In this document: piece after piece, positions 1 through 8,625 of the stretch
How positions within the stretch are numbered: position 1 is the first letter of the stretch
Layout: the number at the start of each line of letters is the position of its first letter
DNA from: Veillonella rogosae JCM 15642
GTDB lineage: Bacteria; Bacillota; Negativicutes; Veillonellales; Veillonellaceae
Direction of reading: 5' to 3'
NCBI RefSeq assembly: GCF_002959775.1
Contig: NZ_PPCX01000005.1
Location: 1 to 45,824 of the forward strand
DNA length: 45,824 nucleotides
Made by a program: the position numbers and the translations under genes
The notes under the pieces: generated by a model
Told to the model about the DNA's origin: nothing
Databases searched by the model: none
Seen by the model: only the letters and a program-made list of their open reading frames with translations

Positions 1-22
1 TATAGGACAAAAAGTGTTGCTA
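1..22 (+). repeat. IS left terminal inverted repeat
   Basis: This 22-bp sequence is the exact reverse complement of bases 1228-1249. It starts at the first base of the window, which suggests an assembly break at the IS end. Confidence 0.92.
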
Positions 23-106
23 AAAAGTCGGAACCCCCTTGATTTTACTGACTCAAAAAAGGTTTTATCTTTCTAAAGAGATATATTTTTTAGAAGGAGT
101 ATAATT

Positions 107-1225
107 ATGAAACTAGTCAGATGCCCTAATTGTGGTTTCGTCTGTAAGAGAAATGGTAAAACAAGTGCGGGTTCTCAACGTTGGTATTGTAATCAATGTT
201 CTTGCTCATTCACAAATAAAGTGAATAAAACTAATAATAATTTACAGATATTTTTGGATTGGTTATTTGGTAAACACACACAGTTAGATATGGCTGGCGA
301 TGGACGTTCATTTCGTAGAAAAACATCACAGTTTTGGGAGCTTTGGCCATTACCACCAAAAGTTGAATCATCAAGTAGTGTGGTATTTGTTGATGGTATT
401 TATTTAGCTAGAAATGCTTGTATTTTAATCTGTTGTAATGAGACGCATGTCTTAGGCTGGTATGTTTGTAGATATGAGCATTCTAAGGCTTGGGAGGCTT
501 TATTACGACGTATTTCATCACCTATAGTAGTTATATCCGATGGTGGTACCGGCTTTCAAAAGGCATTAAAAAAAGTTTGGCCGAAAGCCAAACTACAAAG
601 GTGCTTATTTCATGCATTTCAACAAGTAAAACGCTATACAACAATACGTCCTAAAACGATTGCTGGTTGTGAGTTATATGGAATTGCAAGGGATTTATTA
701 ACAATACACACGCAAGATCATGCTATGAAGTGGGTACAAAACGTTATGTCATGGAAAGTACGACATAGGGTATTCCTATCAGAAATAACAGTTGATGAAA
801 ATGGTACGATACGACCTAAACATGAACGACTTATAAAAGCAGAAAATTCCTTAGTTAAATTGATTAACAAAAGATGTTTATTTACTTACTTAGATGCATC
901 GTTAACATGTACCTGCCCAGCTACTAATAATCGTATAGAAGGTGGTGTAAATGCTCAGTTACGCACTATGTTACGTAATCATAGAGGAATGTCTATTGAA
1001 AGACGAATAAAAGCGGTGTTCTGGTGGTGCTATATGCACTCACCAAACCCGCTTTCTAATGCAGAAATACTTAAGGTTATGCCGACCAACAAGAGTATTT
1101 CTGATATATATCATACCATACATGAACAATCTAGGTTAGAAGCTTCTATTCCGACTTGGGGTGATGCTATTGTTTGGAGTGATTTGCATAATTATGATTG
1201 CCTATTTACCAATCTTTGGGACTAA
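107..1225 (+). CDS. IS256-family transposase, zinc-ribbon variant (IS1249-like)
   Basis: This 372-residue protein catalyses cut-and-paste movement of the surrounding element. The N-terminus has a zinc ribbon (C6, C9, C28, C31) that probably binds DNA. A DDE catalytic set is visible: D96 in VFVDGIYL, D145 in VISDGGTGF and E278 in NRIEGGVNAQL; the RCLFH motif around 165-169 is typical of IS256-type enzymes. The frame is open from start to stop with all three catalytic residues, so the enzyme is probably active. The start codon follows an AGAAGGAG ribosome site. The stop lies two bases before the right inverted repeat, so the gene fills the element. Confidence 0.9.
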   Translation: MKLVRCPNCGFVCKRNGKTSAGSQRWYCNQCSCSFTNKVNKTNNNLQIFLDWLFGKHTQLDMAGDGRSFRRKTSQFWELWPLPPKVESSSSVVFVDGIYLARNACILICCNETHVLGWYVCRYEHSKAWEALLRRISSPIVVISDGGTGFQKALKKVWPKAKLQRCLFHAFQQVKRYTTIRPKTIAGCELYGIARDLLTIHTQDHAMKWVQNVMSWKVRHRVFLSEITVDENGTIRPKHERLIKAENSLVKLINKRCLFTYLDASLTCTCPATNNRIEGGVNAQLRTMLRNHRGMSIERRIKAVFWWCYMHSPNPLSNAEILKVMPTNKSISDIYHTIHEQSRLEASIPTWGDAIVWSDLHNYDCLFTNLWD

Positions 1226-1227
1226 AA

Positions 1228-1249
1228 TAGCAACACTTTTTGTCCTATA
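1228..1249 (+). repeat. IS right terminal inverted repeat
   Basis: This is the exact reverse complement of bases 1-22 and closes the insertion sequence two bases after the transposase stop codon. Confidence 0.92.
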
Positions 1250-1323
1250 ACCCTAAATAATAGATACATATTAAGTTTATTGACGTGAAACTAGGTTATT
1301 TCTATGTATATAAGTGCTATAAA

Positions 1324-1332
1324 TGGTATAAT
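1324..1332 (+). promoter_or_regulatory. Extended -10 promoter for the HAD-rapZ-glmR-whiA operon
   Basis: TGGTATAAT is a perfect extended -10 element (TGn then TATAAT), 36 bases before the first start codon. No good -35 lies at the right distance; a TTGACG at 1280 is too far for this -10. It is outside the IS, so the operon does not depend on the element for transcription. Confidence 0.7.
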
Positions 1333-1367
1333 AAAGAGTATTAGATTTTCCTATAAAGGAGGTAAAT

Positions 1368-2180
1368 ATGAACCCTTCTTTTTCTCATATTAAAATGGTG
1401 GCTATCGATTGTGATGAAACCTTGGTACGCAGCGATAATACTGTATCTGACTATACTGTAGATGTATTACAAAGGCTGCATAAAAAAGGGATTGCCATCA
1501 CTATAGCTACGGGGCGCATGTACCAGACGGCTAAGCCTATTGGCTTGGCTTTACAGCTTGGTAATGTACCGATGATTTTGTTTTCAGGGGGCCTTATTCA
1601 AGAATTAGAGACGGGGCGTAAGCTTTTTGAGCAGCCTGTTTCTATTCAAGCTGTACGTCGTATTTTTGATTTAGCTAAACAATACGATTGGCACATTCAA
1701 TCCTATGTGGATGATCACTTATTATGCCACCATAAAACATGGCAGTCCGATCTCTATGAAACCCAAACAGGTGCTAAAGCGGAGTTTTTAGGGGATGATT
1801 TATATAGCTTAACAGTAGAACCTAATAAATTAATTGCTATCGATACTGTAGAAGGCATTGATAGAATTATTGATACCTTAACGCCTTTGGTGGGAGATGT
1901 AGTTACATTAGTTCGCAGTCAACGTGACTTTTTAGAAATCATTGCTCCGAATGTATCTAAAGGGCGTGCTTTGGCACAGTTAGCTATTGATAATCACATC
2001 GGTTTAGAGAATATTATATCCTTTGGCAATGCAGAGAATGATATTTCAATGCTTAGTGAAACCGGTTATTCAGTAGCTGTTGAAAATGCTACTGATCATG
2101 TGAAATCTGTAGCTCATGCAATTTGCGGTCATCATAATGAAGATGGTGTGGCCCGCTGGATTGAAGAGAATCTTTTATAA
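1368..2180 (+). CDS. Cof-type HAD superfamily sugar/phosphate phosphatase
   Basis: This 270-residue protein belongs to the Cof-like branch of the haloacid dehalogenase superfamily, cytoplasmic Mg-dependent phosphatases acting on sugar phosphates and related small molecules. Motif I is DCDETL at residues 14-19 with nucleophile D14 and acid D16. Motif II is the ATGR segment near 47-50, and motif IV is FGNAENDISML near the C-terminus. The cap domain between motifs II and III is of the C2 size. The start codon follows a strong AAAGGAGG site. It is first in a tight operon, 12 bases ahead of rapZ, so it may act on amino-sugar or cell-wall precursors, but the substrate cannot be told from sequence. 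Confidence 0.85.
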   Translation: MNPSFSHIKMVAIDCDETLVRSDNTVSDYTVDVLQRLHKKGIAITIATGRMYQTAKPIGLALQLGNVPMILFSGGLIQELETGRKLFEQPVSIQAVRRIFDLAKQYDWHIQSYVDDHLLCHHKTWQSDLYETQTGAKAEFLGDDLYSLTVEPNKLIAIDTVEGIDRIIDTLTPLVGDVVTLVRSQRDFLEIIAPNVSKGRALAQLAIDNHIGLENIISFGNAENDISMLSETGYSVAVENATDHVKSVAHAICGHHNEDGVARWIEENLL

Positions 2181-2192
2181 TGGAGTAAAACT

Positions 2193-3107
2193 ATGGAAGC
2201 CTTTCGTTTATTAATCGTTACTGGCATGTCTGGTGCTGGTAAAACTCAAGTATTACAGGCCTTAGAGGATATGGGGTATTTATGTATCGACAATATTCCA
2301 CCTGTGCTGATTCCAAAATTGAGTGAAATTTGCCGTCAAGGTGGGGAGCGTACAAATCGGGTAGCTTTAGTGGTAGATATTCGTGGTGGTGAGTTCTTTG
2401 AAGCTCTCTCTTCATCTCTTGATAGATTAAAAGATATGAAGGTAGATTTTGAAATCGTATTCATGGACGCTACTGATGAAACATTAATTCGTCGCTATAA
2501 AGAAAGTCGTCGGAGCCATCCATTGGCTCCAGATGGGTTGATTACGACTGGTCTCAAAAAAGAGCGTCAAATTCTTAATTCTGTACGCCATAAAGCAGAC
2601 TTCATCATTGATACTACAAATATGAAAACAGCTAGTCTTAAAGAGTATTTAAAAACTCGCTTTACTCAAGTGGATGAAGGTCATGGCATGGCTATTACGG
2701 TAGTTAGCTTTGGTTTTAAATATGGTATTCCTCTCGATGCGGACATGGTATGGGATGTACGCTTCTTACCAAATCCGTTTTATATTCCTGAATTCCGACA
2801 TAAAACAGGTCGCGTGAAGGCCGTTAATGAATATATTCATTCCTTTGAAGTAACAGATGAGTTTAAAAAACGCTTCTTTGATACGGTAGATTTTCTTGTA
2901 CCAAATTATGAACAAGAAGGTAAATCTCAATTTATCGTAGCGGTAGGCTGTACTGGTGGTATGCATCGATCTGTTGCTATGGCAGAATCATTATATTCTC
3001 ACTTGTTAGAAAAAGGCTATCGTGTATCCGTTGAACATCGAGATATGATGAAAAATAATGTAGAAGAAGACTTTAATCCTCATGAAATTAAAACACTTGG
3101 TAACTAG
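2193..3107 (+). CDS. rapZ: RapZ/YvcJ nucleotide-binding RNase adapter family protein
   Basis: This 304-residue P-loop protein has a Walker A motif GMSGAGKT at residues 11-18 and the family signature GCTGGMHRSV at 252-261. In Enterobacteria RapZ brings RNase E to the small RNA GlmZ and so controls glucosamine-6-phosphate synthase; the Bacillus homologue YvcJ binds and hydrolyses nucleotides. Length is normal for the family (about 290-300). It lies 12 bases before glmR and is followed by whiA, the classic Firmicute and Actinobacterial trio. The exact role in Veillonella is unknown; the name follows family membership. Confidence 0.93.
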   Translation: MEAFRLLIVTGMSGAGKTQVLQALEDMGYLCIDNIPPVLIPKLSEICRQGGERTNRVALVVDIRGGEFFEALSSSLDRLKDMKVDFEIVFMDATDETLIRRYKESRRSHPLAPDGLITTGLKKERQILNSVRHKADFIIDTTNMKTASLKEYLKTRFTQVDEGHGMAITVVSFGFKYGIPLDADMVWDVRFLPNPFYIPEFRHKTGRVKAVNEYIHSFEVTDEFKKRFFDTVDFLVPNYEQEGKSQFIVAVGCTGGMHRSVAMAESLYSHLLEKGYRVSVEHRDMMKNNVEEDFNPHEIKTLGN

Positions 3108-3119
3108 ATAGGGGTTCAT

Positions 3120-4469
3120 ATGTTGCGAAAAAGATGGTTCCGGTGGCTAAGTCCGGGCCTAAATATAAAACGTTGGCTTGCCCTGTTTAGTGTTGGTGTA
3201 GGTCTATTAATTATCGGTATTTCATTGATGTTTAACTATCAATGGTTAGCCGTGCTTGAAGATATTGTACTAGCCTTTTCTTATGATTTAACGGGCTTTT
3301 ACAATTATAATGTTCTCATTGCTGTAGGGTTTGTACTATTATCCATCGGTGCTATACTGATGCTCATCGGTACGAGTAAGGTTATTAAAACGATTATTCG
3401 TGCTGTATTACCAAATCCTGATAGCAAAGTATCGGATATTATTTTTCAGAATATTCGCCTTGATAAGGGCCCAAAAATCGTCGTTATCGGCGGTGGCACG
3501 GGGTTATCAAACTTATTGCGTGGCTTGAAGTCTCATACGTCAAATTTGTCAGCTATTGTAACTGTGGCTGATGATGGCGGTTCTTCTGGTCGCTTGCGTC
3601 AAGATTTTAAAATGATTGCTCCTGGCGATTTGAGAAACTGCTTGATTGCATTAGCTGAACAAGAAGGGGTTATGGAAAACCTGTTCCGTTACCGCTTTGA
3701 AGGGGAAAATGAGCTATCTGGGCATAGTTTTGGTAACCTCTTTATCACAGCACTTGCTCAAGTATATGATGGCGATGTGGAGGAAGCGCTTGAAGCGGCT
3801 AGTAAATTGTTGCGTGTACGAGGTCGTGTAATTCCGTCGTCTACTGAGTTCATTAAATTAGTAGCGGAGATGACCGATGGTACTATCGTAGAAGGTGAAA
3901 GCAATATTCCGAATTCTGGAAAGCGCATTCAACGTATTTACAGCGATCCTGCTCAACCAAAACCGGAAGGTGCTGCTTTGCGTGCCATCGATGAAGCAGA
4001 TGTAATCATCTTTGGTCCTGGTAGTTTATATACTAGTATTATTCCAAATCTGTTGACCGATAAGATTGCCTCTCATGTAAGAGCAAGTAAGGCCAATAAA
4101 ATCTATATTGCTAATGTTATGACGCAGCCAGGTGAAACCACGGGTTATACATTAAATGACCATGTAGAGGCTTTAATTGCTCATGGTGGGGAAGGTATTG
4201 TAGATACCGTCTTAGCTAATGATGGTCCATTGCCAATTCAAATGGTTGAGCAATATAGTGCTGTAGGCTCTGAACCTGTAGCATTAGATACGAAAAAATT
4301 ACAAGCTAAAGGTATTCGTACAATTCGTGCTACCTTGATTAGTTCTAAAAAGCCAGCTGTTCATGATCCAGAACGGTTAGGCAAAGTCATTATGGATATC
4401 GTTCGTGCTATGCAATCTAACACAGAACCACATATCCTAGAATATTATCTCCAACGAGACGATCATTAA
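3120..4469 (+). CDS. Gluconeogenesis factor YvcK/GlmR, membrane-anchored form
   Basis: This 449-residue CofD-like protein has the nucleotide-sugar-binding motif GGGTGLSN at 124-131, then TVADDGGSSGRL and APGDLRNC. Homologues (YvcK, GlmR, CuvA) bind UDP-GlcNAc and steer carbon into amino-sugar and peptidoglycan precursors. It is about 130 residues longer than B. subtilis YvcK because of an N-terminal extension with two hydrophobic segments (about 20-40 and 62-85), so this form should sit on the inner membrane with its catalytic domain in the cytoplasm. It is placed between rapZ and whiA, as is common. The start has an ATAGGGG ribosome site. Confidence 0.93.
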   Translation: MLRKRWFRWLSPGLNIKRWLALFSVGVGLLIIGISLMFNYQWLAVLEDIVLAFSYDLTGFYNYNVLIAVGFVLLSIGAILMLIGTSKVIKTIIRAVLPNPDSKVSDIIFQNIRLDKGPKIVVIGGGTGLSNLLRGLKSHTSNLSAIVTVADDGGSSGRLRQDFKMIAPGDLRNCLIALAEQEGVMENLFRYRFEGENELSGHSFGNLFITALAQVYDGDVEEALEAASKLLRVRGRVIPSSTEFIKLVAEMTDGTIVEGESNIPNSGKRIQRIYSDPAQPKPEGAALRAIDEADVIIFGPGSLYTSIIPNLLTDKIASHVRASKANKIYIANVMTQPGETTGYTLNDHVEALIAHGGEGIVDTVLANDGPLPIQMVEQYSAVGSEPVALDTKKLQAKGIRTIRATLISSKKPAVHDPERLGKVIMDIVRAMQSNTEPHILEYYLQRDDH

Positions 4470-4484
4470 TAAGAAAGGATACCC

Positions 4485-5432
4485 ATGTCATTTGCAGAAG
4501 ATGTAAAAAATGAATTATGCCAATATGAGTCCTCTAGTGATGCAGATGTGGCCATGAAAATTGAAGCGTCCTGCTTATTGCGCATGGGTGGATCCATTAT
4601 TTTAGGTATGAACGGTGCCGTAGGAATTCGATTGTCTACGGCTAATAATGCGGTAGCTCGTCGTTTGCTAGGTATTTTAAAGAAACAATACGAATTACCT
4701 ACTAATGTATTAGTACGACAAGGCTTAAACTTGCGTAAGAAAAATATGTACACCTTATCTGTAGAGCCATCTATAGAGGGGCGTCAAGCTTTAGAAGATC
4801 TTGCACTATGGCCTGTAACTGAACAAATTCCACGCAGTTGGCTCAAGTCTATGGAGTCTCGACGTGCTTTTTTACGGGGTGCATTCCTAGGGGGAGGATC
4901 CGTTAATAAACCGCAAAGTGATTATCACCTAGAGTTTATGACGGGCAATGAAAGTTTTGCACGGGAGATTATCCATGTGTTACGGCTCTTTCACATTCAC
5001 GCTGGATTAACGGAGCGCAAGGAAGAGTATGTAGTATACCTTAAAGAAGGCGATGCAGTGACGAACTGCTTACAAATCATGGGTGCTCAATCTGCTCTCA
5101 TGGAATTTGAAAACGTACGGATTATGAAGACTGTACGAAATCAGATTAATAGACAGGTAAACTGTGAAACTGCAAATTTACAAAAGGTTGTAGATGCAGC
5201 GGTACGTCAGGTAAAAGCTATCCGTATTATTGATAGAGAAATCGGTATTGAAGAATTGCCTGAAAAATTGCGAGTCGTTGCAAGACTTCGGTGGGAAAAT
5301 CCCGAAGCGAGTTTAAAAGAGCTAGAAGAGTTAATGGATGGTGAACTGTCTAAATCGGGTATTGGCCACCGTCTTAAAAAGATTGAAGCATTAGCACTTA
5401 CATATGACCCGATGGGGCTTGAAGAAATATAG
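4485..5432 (+). CDS. whiA: DNA-binding protein WhiA
   Basis: This 315-residue protein has the WhiA layout: an N-terminal LAGLIDADG homing-endonuclease-like fold without nuclease function and a C-terminal helix-turn-helix (about 270-305, including ASLKELEELM and KSGIGHRLKK). In Streptomyces WhiA switches on sporulation cell division; in Bacillus it affects chromosome segregation and division. Veillonella does not sporulate, so a division or growth role is more likely here. It is 15 bases after glmR with an AAGAAAGGA ribosome site and is the last member of the conserved trio. Confidence 0.95.
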   Translation: MSFAEDVKNELCQYESSSDADVAMKIEASCLLRMGGSIILGMNGAVGIRLSTANNAVARRLLGILKKQYELPTNVLVRQGLNLRKKNMYTLSVEPSIEGRQALEDLALWPVTEQIPRSWLKSMESRRAFLRGAFLGGGSVNKPQSDYHLEFMTGNESFAREIIHVLRLFHIHAGLTERKEEYVVYLKEGDAVTNCLQIMGAQSALMEFENVRIMKTVRNQINRQVNCETANLQKVVDAAVRQVKAIRIIDREIGIEELPEKLRVVARLRWENPEASLKELEELMDGELSKSGIGHRLKKIEALALTYDPMGLEEI

Positions 5433-5444
5433 AGGTAATAATAT

Positions 5445-8273
5445 ATGTTTTCTTATAAATCAAGATATTGTGTAGCTGCGGCTATGGCCGCCATGGCTGC
5501 TCTTACAGGCCATGTAGAGGCTCGTGATATAGATTTACAATCAATTGGATATTTTCAGTTTTCTCCGTTACCACCCACATTGGTAGCTCAAACGGATACA
5601 TTACTACTATCAGATAGCCCTGAATACGTAGGACCTGTAGGTGGTACGCTTAGTGCAGGTACAATTAATGGCAATGGCCGTATCTATTTTTATCATGTAA
5701 ATGAAATGGATCAGCCTCATAAAATTGCTATTGTCCTCGAAAATCAAACGGCATATCCTAATACAGTCCATGTAATGCGACAGTTAAAGTCTGTAGCTAC
5801 ACCTGACTATTTTGCGGCTGGTCGTGATTTGTCGCGTAAAGATTTAGAACAGCCTCTTAATGAAAGCCCTAATGCTAGACCATTATATTCATTAAGTATT
5901 CCACCTCAAGGTCGTAAACTAATATTTAGCGATTTAGAGCAAACGCCTGTATATCAAGACGCATTATTTACAGGGATTGTAGATATTAAAACGGAAGCGC
6001 CTGTATTTGCTCGCGTTATGATGCTACCTATGGGTATTGATGCTGTAGATGCATCTCATTGGGCGAAAAATTTGCCTATTGATGAAATTCAGTTGCGTGG
6101 TACCTATACTGGGTCTAAGCGTAATATGGAGGTTACTACACCATTTGATACGACATTAGGCGGTGCTTTTGTAGAAATCGGTAATGACCGTGAAGATATG
6201 TTTATCAACGGTGTAGACGAAATGCAAAATAAAGCATTTGTTCGCGATCGTGGTAACTATGGTGTATCTTATACACTAAAAATTCCTACAAAGGGTAATG
6301 AACCATTTAGATTGTATTTTAACCCTCTTGGTGGTCCCTATTCTGGTTCCTTTACGGTGAAAGCATTACACCAACAAGGTGCTCGCCGTGGTCAAATAGA
6401 TACACGAACCTATCATATTGGCGGTGCTGATGGTATCTCTGCACTTGGGGATGGAACTATTTTAGATAGTCGCATCATGGGTAACTATAACGCAGGTGAT
6501 TTATTAACATTAAACTTTATGCCTGCAGGGGCATCTAACTTGCCGATACGGTTCTTGTTAATCCCTGAATCTCTTGCAAATCCACAAAAACATCAAACTA
6601 TTGCTGTTAATGTTCCTAAGGATGTAAAAGATAGTTTAGGTCATCCAACTCAAGGAACTACGCAAATTCCGGTAGGCCCTATAGGTGGTAAAGATAGCAA
6701 TAAAGGTACTGTAGATACTACAAAATCTACTTTGACACCTAGTAAGCAGGCAGAGAATATCGCTCATGAAGAAACTAAAAAGTTAAGTGATAAAGCAGCT
6801 GCTGAAGCTAAAAAAGAAGCTCAACTTAAAAAATCAAAAGAAGCAGAGGAAACATTAGCACGTAAAAAAGCAGAAGAAGCTAAATTAGCTGCTGAAAAAG
6901 CAGAAATGGCACGCAAGGCTGCAGAAGCCAAACATGCTGAAATTGAGCGTAAAATGGCAGAAAAAGCCGAAGCTGATCGCAAGGCAGCTGAATTAAAAGC
7001 GGCTCAAGAGGCGCAAGCGGCAAAAGAAAAAGCAGCTTTAGAGGCTAAGAAAGTCGAAGAAATGCGACAAGCAGAAGAGGCAAAACGCATAGAAGCAGCT
7101 AGAAAGGCTGAGCTTGAACGCCAAGCTGAGGAAGCTCGCAAGGTAGAAGAAGTGCGTAAAGCTGAGTTGGCTCGTATCGAAGCGGCACGTAAGGCGGAAG
7201 CAGAACGTGTAGAGGCAGCACGAAAAGCGGAAGCAGCTCGCATAGCAGCCGAAGAAAGACGTCTTGAAGAAGAGCGTAGAATTGAAGCCGCTCGTGTAGA
7301 GGCAGCTCGTAAAGCTGAGGAAGCACGTAAGGCAGCTGAGGCTAAGGCTCGATTTGAAGCGCAACGAGCGGCAGAAAAGGCGGCCTTAGAAGCTAAGAGA
7401 GCCGAAGAAGAACGTTTAGCAGCAGAAGCAAAAGCTCGTTTAGAAGCAAAACGTAAAGCAGAACAAGAAGCATTAGAAGCTAGACGCGCCGAGGAAGCTC
7501 GTAAAGCTGCAGAAGCAAAAGCTGCCTTGGAAGCACAACGTGCAGCAGAGCAAGCTCGTAAAGCTGAAGAAGCACGAATTGAGGCTGCTCGTAAGGCAGA
7601 GGAGGCTCGTAAAGCGGCAGAAGCAAAACGTGCTGAAGAAGCGCGTAAAGCAGAAGAGGCGAGAATTGAAGCAGCCCGTAAAGCTGAACAAGCTCGTTTG
7701 GCTGAAGAGGCTCGTAAGGCAGAGCAAGAACGACTTGCGGCAGAACGAGCTGAAGCAGAACGCCAAGCCGCAGAGGCTCGCCGTATTGCTGAGGAACGAT
7801 ACCAAGCGCATCTTGAAGCGGAGCGTAAGGCCGAAGCGGCTCGTCAACAAGCGTTGGCACAAGCCGAAATCGAACGTAAAGCTAAAGAGCGTGCTGAAGC
7901 AATTCAACGTGTTAAAGAACAACAAGAAAATGCTCGTCGTCGAGCAGAGCTTGCTCGACAACAAATTGAAGAGGAACGTAAAGCGGCTCAAGCTGCTAAG
8001 ACTGGTCCATCCTTTAACGAGCTTGACGATATTCATGAAGATACACCGAATGTAACAATTCCAAATGCAGTATCTATCGATGAATTAACTAAGCCAAGAC
8101 CGACGGCATCTCAAAATACGCGTCGTCGTGATCAACGACAACCGCAAGTGCCACAAGATCAGCAATATGTGCAAGTGAATCCGATGCCAACTGCGCCGAT
8201 AGCTCCATTGGCACCACAAAATGAACAGCAAAACGAAGAACAAAATCCTCCAAGAATTTATCCTTTAGGCTAA
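5445..8273 (+). CDS. Secreted protein with globular head and ~400-residue Ala/Glu/Lys/Arg coiled coil
   Basis: I do not recognise a characterised family. The 942-residue product begins with a signal peptide (cleavage probably after VEA, near residue 27). A globular region follows (about 28-385) rich in beta-type sequence, then a Ser/Thr/Gly linker. Residues 445-851 are an almost unbroken heptad-like run of AEEARKAEE-type units, predicted as one long helix or coiled coil. The tail (852-942) is rich in Pro, Gln and Asn. No membrane helix, lipobox or SLH domain is evident after the signal. It follows whiA by 12 bases and ends at the terminator at 8351. The shape resembles TolA-like spacers; a periplasmic structural role is only a guess. 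Frames opposite the coiled coil are open because of codon bias. Confidence 0.8.
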   Translation: MFSYKSRYCVAAAMAAMAALTGHVEARDIDLQSIGYFQFSPLPPTLVAQTDTLLLSDSPEYVGPVGGTLSAGTINGNGRIYFYHVNEMDQPHKIAIVLENQTAYPNTVHVMRQLKSVATPDYFAAGRDLSRKDLEQPLNESPNARPLYSLSIPPQGRKLIFSDLEQTPVYQDALFTGIVDIKTEAPVFARVMMLPMGIDAVDASHWAKNLPIDEIQLRGTYTGSKRNMEVTTPFDTTLGGAFVEIGNDREDMFINGVDEMQNKAFVRDRGNYGVSYTLKIPTKGNEPFRLYFNPLGGPYSGSFTVKALHQQGARRGQIDTRTYHIGGADGISALGDGTILDSRIMGNYNAGDLLTLNFMPAGASNLPIRFLLIPESLANPQKHQTIAVNVPKDVKDSLGHPTQGTTQIPVGPIGGKDSNKGTVDTTKSTLTPSKQAENIAHEETKKLSDKAAAEAKKEAQLKKSKEAEETLARKKAEEAKLAAEKAEMARKAAEAKHAEIERKMAEKAEADRKAAELKAAQEAQAAKEKAALEAKKVEEMRQAEEAKRIEAARKAELERQAEEARKVEEVRKAELARIEAARKAEAERVEAARKAEAARIAAEERRLEEERRIEAARVEAARKAEEARKAAEAKARFEAQRAAEKAALEAKRAEEERLAAEAKARLEAKRKAEQEALEARRAEEARKAAEAKAALEAQRAAEQARKAEEARIEAARKAEEARKAAEAKRAEEARKAEEARIEAARKAEQARLAEEARKAEQERLAAERAEAERQAAEARRIAEERYQAHLEAERKAEAARQQALAQAEIERKAKERAEAIQRVKEQQENARRRAELARQQIEEERKAAQAAKTGPSFNELDDIHEDTPNVTIPNAVSIDELTKPRPTASQNTRRRDQRQPQVPQDQQYVQVNPMPTAPIAPLAPQNEQQNEEQNPPRIYPLG

Positions 8274-8350
8274 TACTGTTAATTTCAATTGATAAAATTT
8301 TTAAGTTAAACTAGTCTATTGTGAGGGGTTAAAAGCTGTTTAAATATAGA

Positions 8351-8386
8351 GAGGACAAGCAATTTTTATGGGCTTGTCCTCTTTTT
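8351..8386 (+). terminator. Rho-independent terminator ending the whiA operon
   Basis: A perfect 10-bp stem (GAGGACAAGC at 8351-8360 with GCTTGTCCTC at 8372-8381) is followed by TTTTT. It separates the coiled-coil protein gene from the pyr operon. Confidence 0.9.
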
Positions 8387-8414
8387 AAAATCATTATGAA
8401 TTTTGCGTTTTACA

Positions 8415-8443
8415 TTGACTTTCACAGGTAGATTCAGTACAAT
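8415..8443 (+). promoter_or_regulatory. pyr operon promoter
   Basis: TTGACT at 8415-8420 and TACAAT at 8438-8443 are separated by exactly 17 bases. Transcription would begin near 8450, leaving a leader of about 175 bases that contains the attenuator. Confidence 0.85.
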
Positions 8444-8493
8444 AAAAAAAGAAAATGCGTATATGGTACGAGAGACCATTGCATAATACAATA

Positions 8494-8602
8494 CCTTTTA
8501 ATTTAGTCCAGAGAGGCTGAAAAAGGAATATAGTTGAAGCGCCCATAAGGGCTTCTTTGTGCAAACTATTTGACCTTTTGCCCTGGGCAAAAGGTCTTTT
8601 TT
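8494..8602 (+). promoter_or_regulatory. PyrR-binding attenuator of the pyr operon
   Basis: The leader contains AGTCCAGAGAGGCT (8505-8518), matching the PyrR binding-loop consensus, held by CCTTTT (8494-8499) pairing with AAAAGG (8521-8526): the anti-antiterminator. Alternatively 8521-8535 can pair with 8564-8579 (AAAAGG/CCTTTT and ATAGTT/AACTAT), the antiterminator, enclosing a small hairpin at 8536-8555. That blocks the terminator whose 5' arm starts at 8572. As known for Bacillus PyrR, UMP-bound PyrR would hold the first hairpin and allow termination when pyrimidines are plentiful. pyrR itself is not in this window. Confidence 0.92.
8572..8602 (+). terminator. Attenuator terminator before pyrB
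   Basis: GACCTTTTGCCC (8572-8583) is complementary to GGGCAAAAGGTC (8585-8596) and is followed by TTTTTT. Its 5' arm overlaps the antiterminator 3' arm, so the two structures exclude each other. Confidence 0.9.
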
Positions 8603-8625
8603 GTTACGTGAGTTAGGAGGAAATC

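Larger units (their letters stand above)
1..1249 (+). mobile_element. IS256-family (IS1249-like) insertion sequence, complete
   Basis: The element is bounded by 22-bp perfect terminal inverted repeats: bases 1-22 (TATAGGACAAAAAGTGTTGC then TA) and their reverse complement at 1228-1249. One transposase gene fills the interior. Because the left repeat begins at base 1, the left target-site duplication lies outside the window and cannot be checked. The right flank begins ACCCTAAATA. The element sits just upstream of the extended -10 promoter of the HAD phosphatase gene and does not interrupt a visible gene. Confidence 0.9.

Noticed and set aside
7004-8055. Several long open frames opposite and alongside the coiled-coil gene
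   Set aside because: They mirror the repetitive GCN/GAR/CGY/AAR codons of the coiled coil, are extremely biased in composition (Leu/Phe/Ser runs), and lack ribosome sites. They are shadows of the real gene.
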